NCBI GenBank assembly: GCA_951812925.1
Contig: OX638370.1
Coordinates: 41,357,948 to 41,421,947 of the forward strand
Origin: Calliopum simillimum
Lineage: Eukaryota; Arthropoda; Insecta; Diptera; Lauxaniidae
DNA: 64,000 nt
Direction of reading: 5' to 3'
Below are positions 62,936 to 64,000 of the stretch, piece by piece. Made by a program: the position numbers and the translations under genes. The notes below the pieces were generated by a model, which was not told the origin of the DNA, ran no database searches, and saw only the letters and a list, made by a program, of their open reading frames with translations. How positions within the stretch are numbered: position 1 is the first letter of the stretch; every line of letters starts with the position of its first letter.

Positions 62936-64000
62936 TTGATATTATCTGGTGAAGCCGTGATACCGCCTTAAAATTTTAAATCTTATATGGTCATATCTCA
63001 ATCATTATATAAGATATTTTGATGAAATTTGGCGCACAGCTACTGACTGTCAATGTCTTATTATTAACAGAAAGTATACAGGGTCGAAAGAGTGTCACGC
63101 CCACTTTTTTGGATTATTCTTCAATTGCTACAAGGATATAATCTTATTCAAAGTGACTTTTCTTTCTTTGGATAATTTCTACTATTGTAATTGTAAACCG
63201 AAATGTTGAAAATTTTTTTCAAATGCATCTACTGCAAAATCTTGACTAGACAGACAGAAATTACTTTAGTTTGTTTCAAATATCGAAATTAAAATGTGCT
63301 CGTAATCCTTTGCTTTGGTTTTGATTTATATCTAACAATTTTATGAATTTCGAGAATGGCTCTTAGCAATTAATAAGATTTTCATTAAGCATTTAAAAAT
63401 AACTTGCATTCCAATTTTCATGCTTAAAAGAAAGAGAGAAATGCTCATTCGATTTTCTCAAAATCCTTATTTTATTCAAACGAACTATAAACGAAATTGT
63501 CTGAATATCATCAGCAATAAGAAAGTCAGAAAAAATAAAATCCTCAAGAACAAAGCAACAATAATACTCGTAATATCATCATCAGTGTAAACATCACCAC
63601 AATAGAATTGTAATCAGCAGCAGTGGCAGTGGCAACAACATCATCATCATCACAATCATCGTCGCCCTCAAACATTTGAATCAAACATTGCTATTACCAT
63701 GCTTGTATGCGCTTAACCAGGACTAAATTTCCCATTTGAATTTCCATATTCTGTCAGTGATAGTAGCAGCGCAAGGATACTGCTACTGTTGCTTTCCAAT
63801 TGGGGAGACAAGAAAAATGATGAAATTTAACCAGTGCTGTACCAGTGTTGATTTTAAAGAAACAAATTTAGATATTAAGTAAGTTTTAGAGAACATTACC
63901 AAACTTTTCTAAGCTAAGATGAAATTACGAAACAATATATCATTTGCAATAAAAAGTGCATTTATTTGAAAAATGGCCCAACCTTACTGAGTTTATTCAA
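62936..64000. other. AT-rich stretch, no recognised gene
   Basis: 62960-63130 carries an eroded GC-box-type phrase (GTGTCACGCCCACTTTTTTG) after TTTGATGAAATTTGGCGC. 63590-63665 is CAG/CAT-rich microsatellite. No gene found before the window ends. Confidence 0.55.

Noticed and set aside
1..64000. tRNA, rRNA or small nuclear RNA genes
   Set aside because: No cloverleaf, rRNA-like block or snRNA core was noticed; the only tRNA-like sequence is the BEL primer site.

Overview
This is AT-rich dipteran nuclear DNA, most likely from a tephritid fruit fly. Three things point there: DD41D mariner elements that resemble the rosa group described from Ceratitis rosa and other tephritids (recalled, not searched), a fragment that resembles fly Tip60, and repeat styles common in higher Diptera. 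There is no convincing intact conserved host gene. Nearly everything recognisable is a transposable element or its debris. The long plain stretches look intergenic or intronic.

Layout. 1-3.0 kb: AT-rich DNA with fragments of interspersed repeats. 3.0-7.7 kb: an arm of a GC-box repeat holding a 4 kb DNA transposon (3629-7679; inverted termini, ATTG duplication, intact 627-residue DDE-like protein), which itself holds a DD41D mariner (4005-5308). 9.8-10.7 kb: an old, broken relative of that mariner. 11.4-12.3 kb: a solo LTR with a perfect 5-bp duplication. 12.8-13.7 kb: a repeat built from 142-bp units. 15.2-18.5 kb: four inverted-repeat elements, two of one family with 9-bp duplications. 21.4-23.9 kb: two fold-back elements; the second carries the empty-site version of the 3.6 kb insertion. 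26.3-27.3 kb: a decayed BEL/Pao remnant. 28.6-34.4 kb: a complete BEL/Pao retrotransposon on the minus strand with visually identical LTRs, a tRNA-Tyr-type primer site and one 1718-codon gag-pol frame. 34.9-35.4 kb: another fold-back.

38.3-39.8 kb: a Tip60-like N-terminal fragment, an I-type LINE tail and a coding-like remnant. 40.7-42.2 kb: a second 142-bp-unit repeat, split by a 641-bp hAT-like element. 46.0-46.9 kb: a broken C2H2 zinc-finger fragment and a small candidate secreted-peptide gene with TATA box and poly(A) signal. 47.8-49.8 kb: a 7-bp satellite with higher-order structure. 51.3-53.5 kb: a decayed TA-flanked, pogo-like element containing its own 120-bp tandem array. 53.9-54.8 kb: a fold-back. 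56.5-57.8 kb: a second DD41D mariner. 59.5-60.1 kb: a mariner N-terminal fragment next to a long hairpin. 60.8-62.9 kb: a decayed LINE on the minus strand.

The elements record a sequence of events. The GC-box fold-back repeat came first, the DUF7869-like transposon landed in it, and mariner landed in that. The hAT-like element landed in the 142-bp repeat. The BEL element is probably the youngest. The two near-identical mariner copies carry different defects: one has Asn for the third catalytic Asp, the other keeps Asp but has a stop six codons later. All coordinates and identities were read by eye; no alignment or database search was run.
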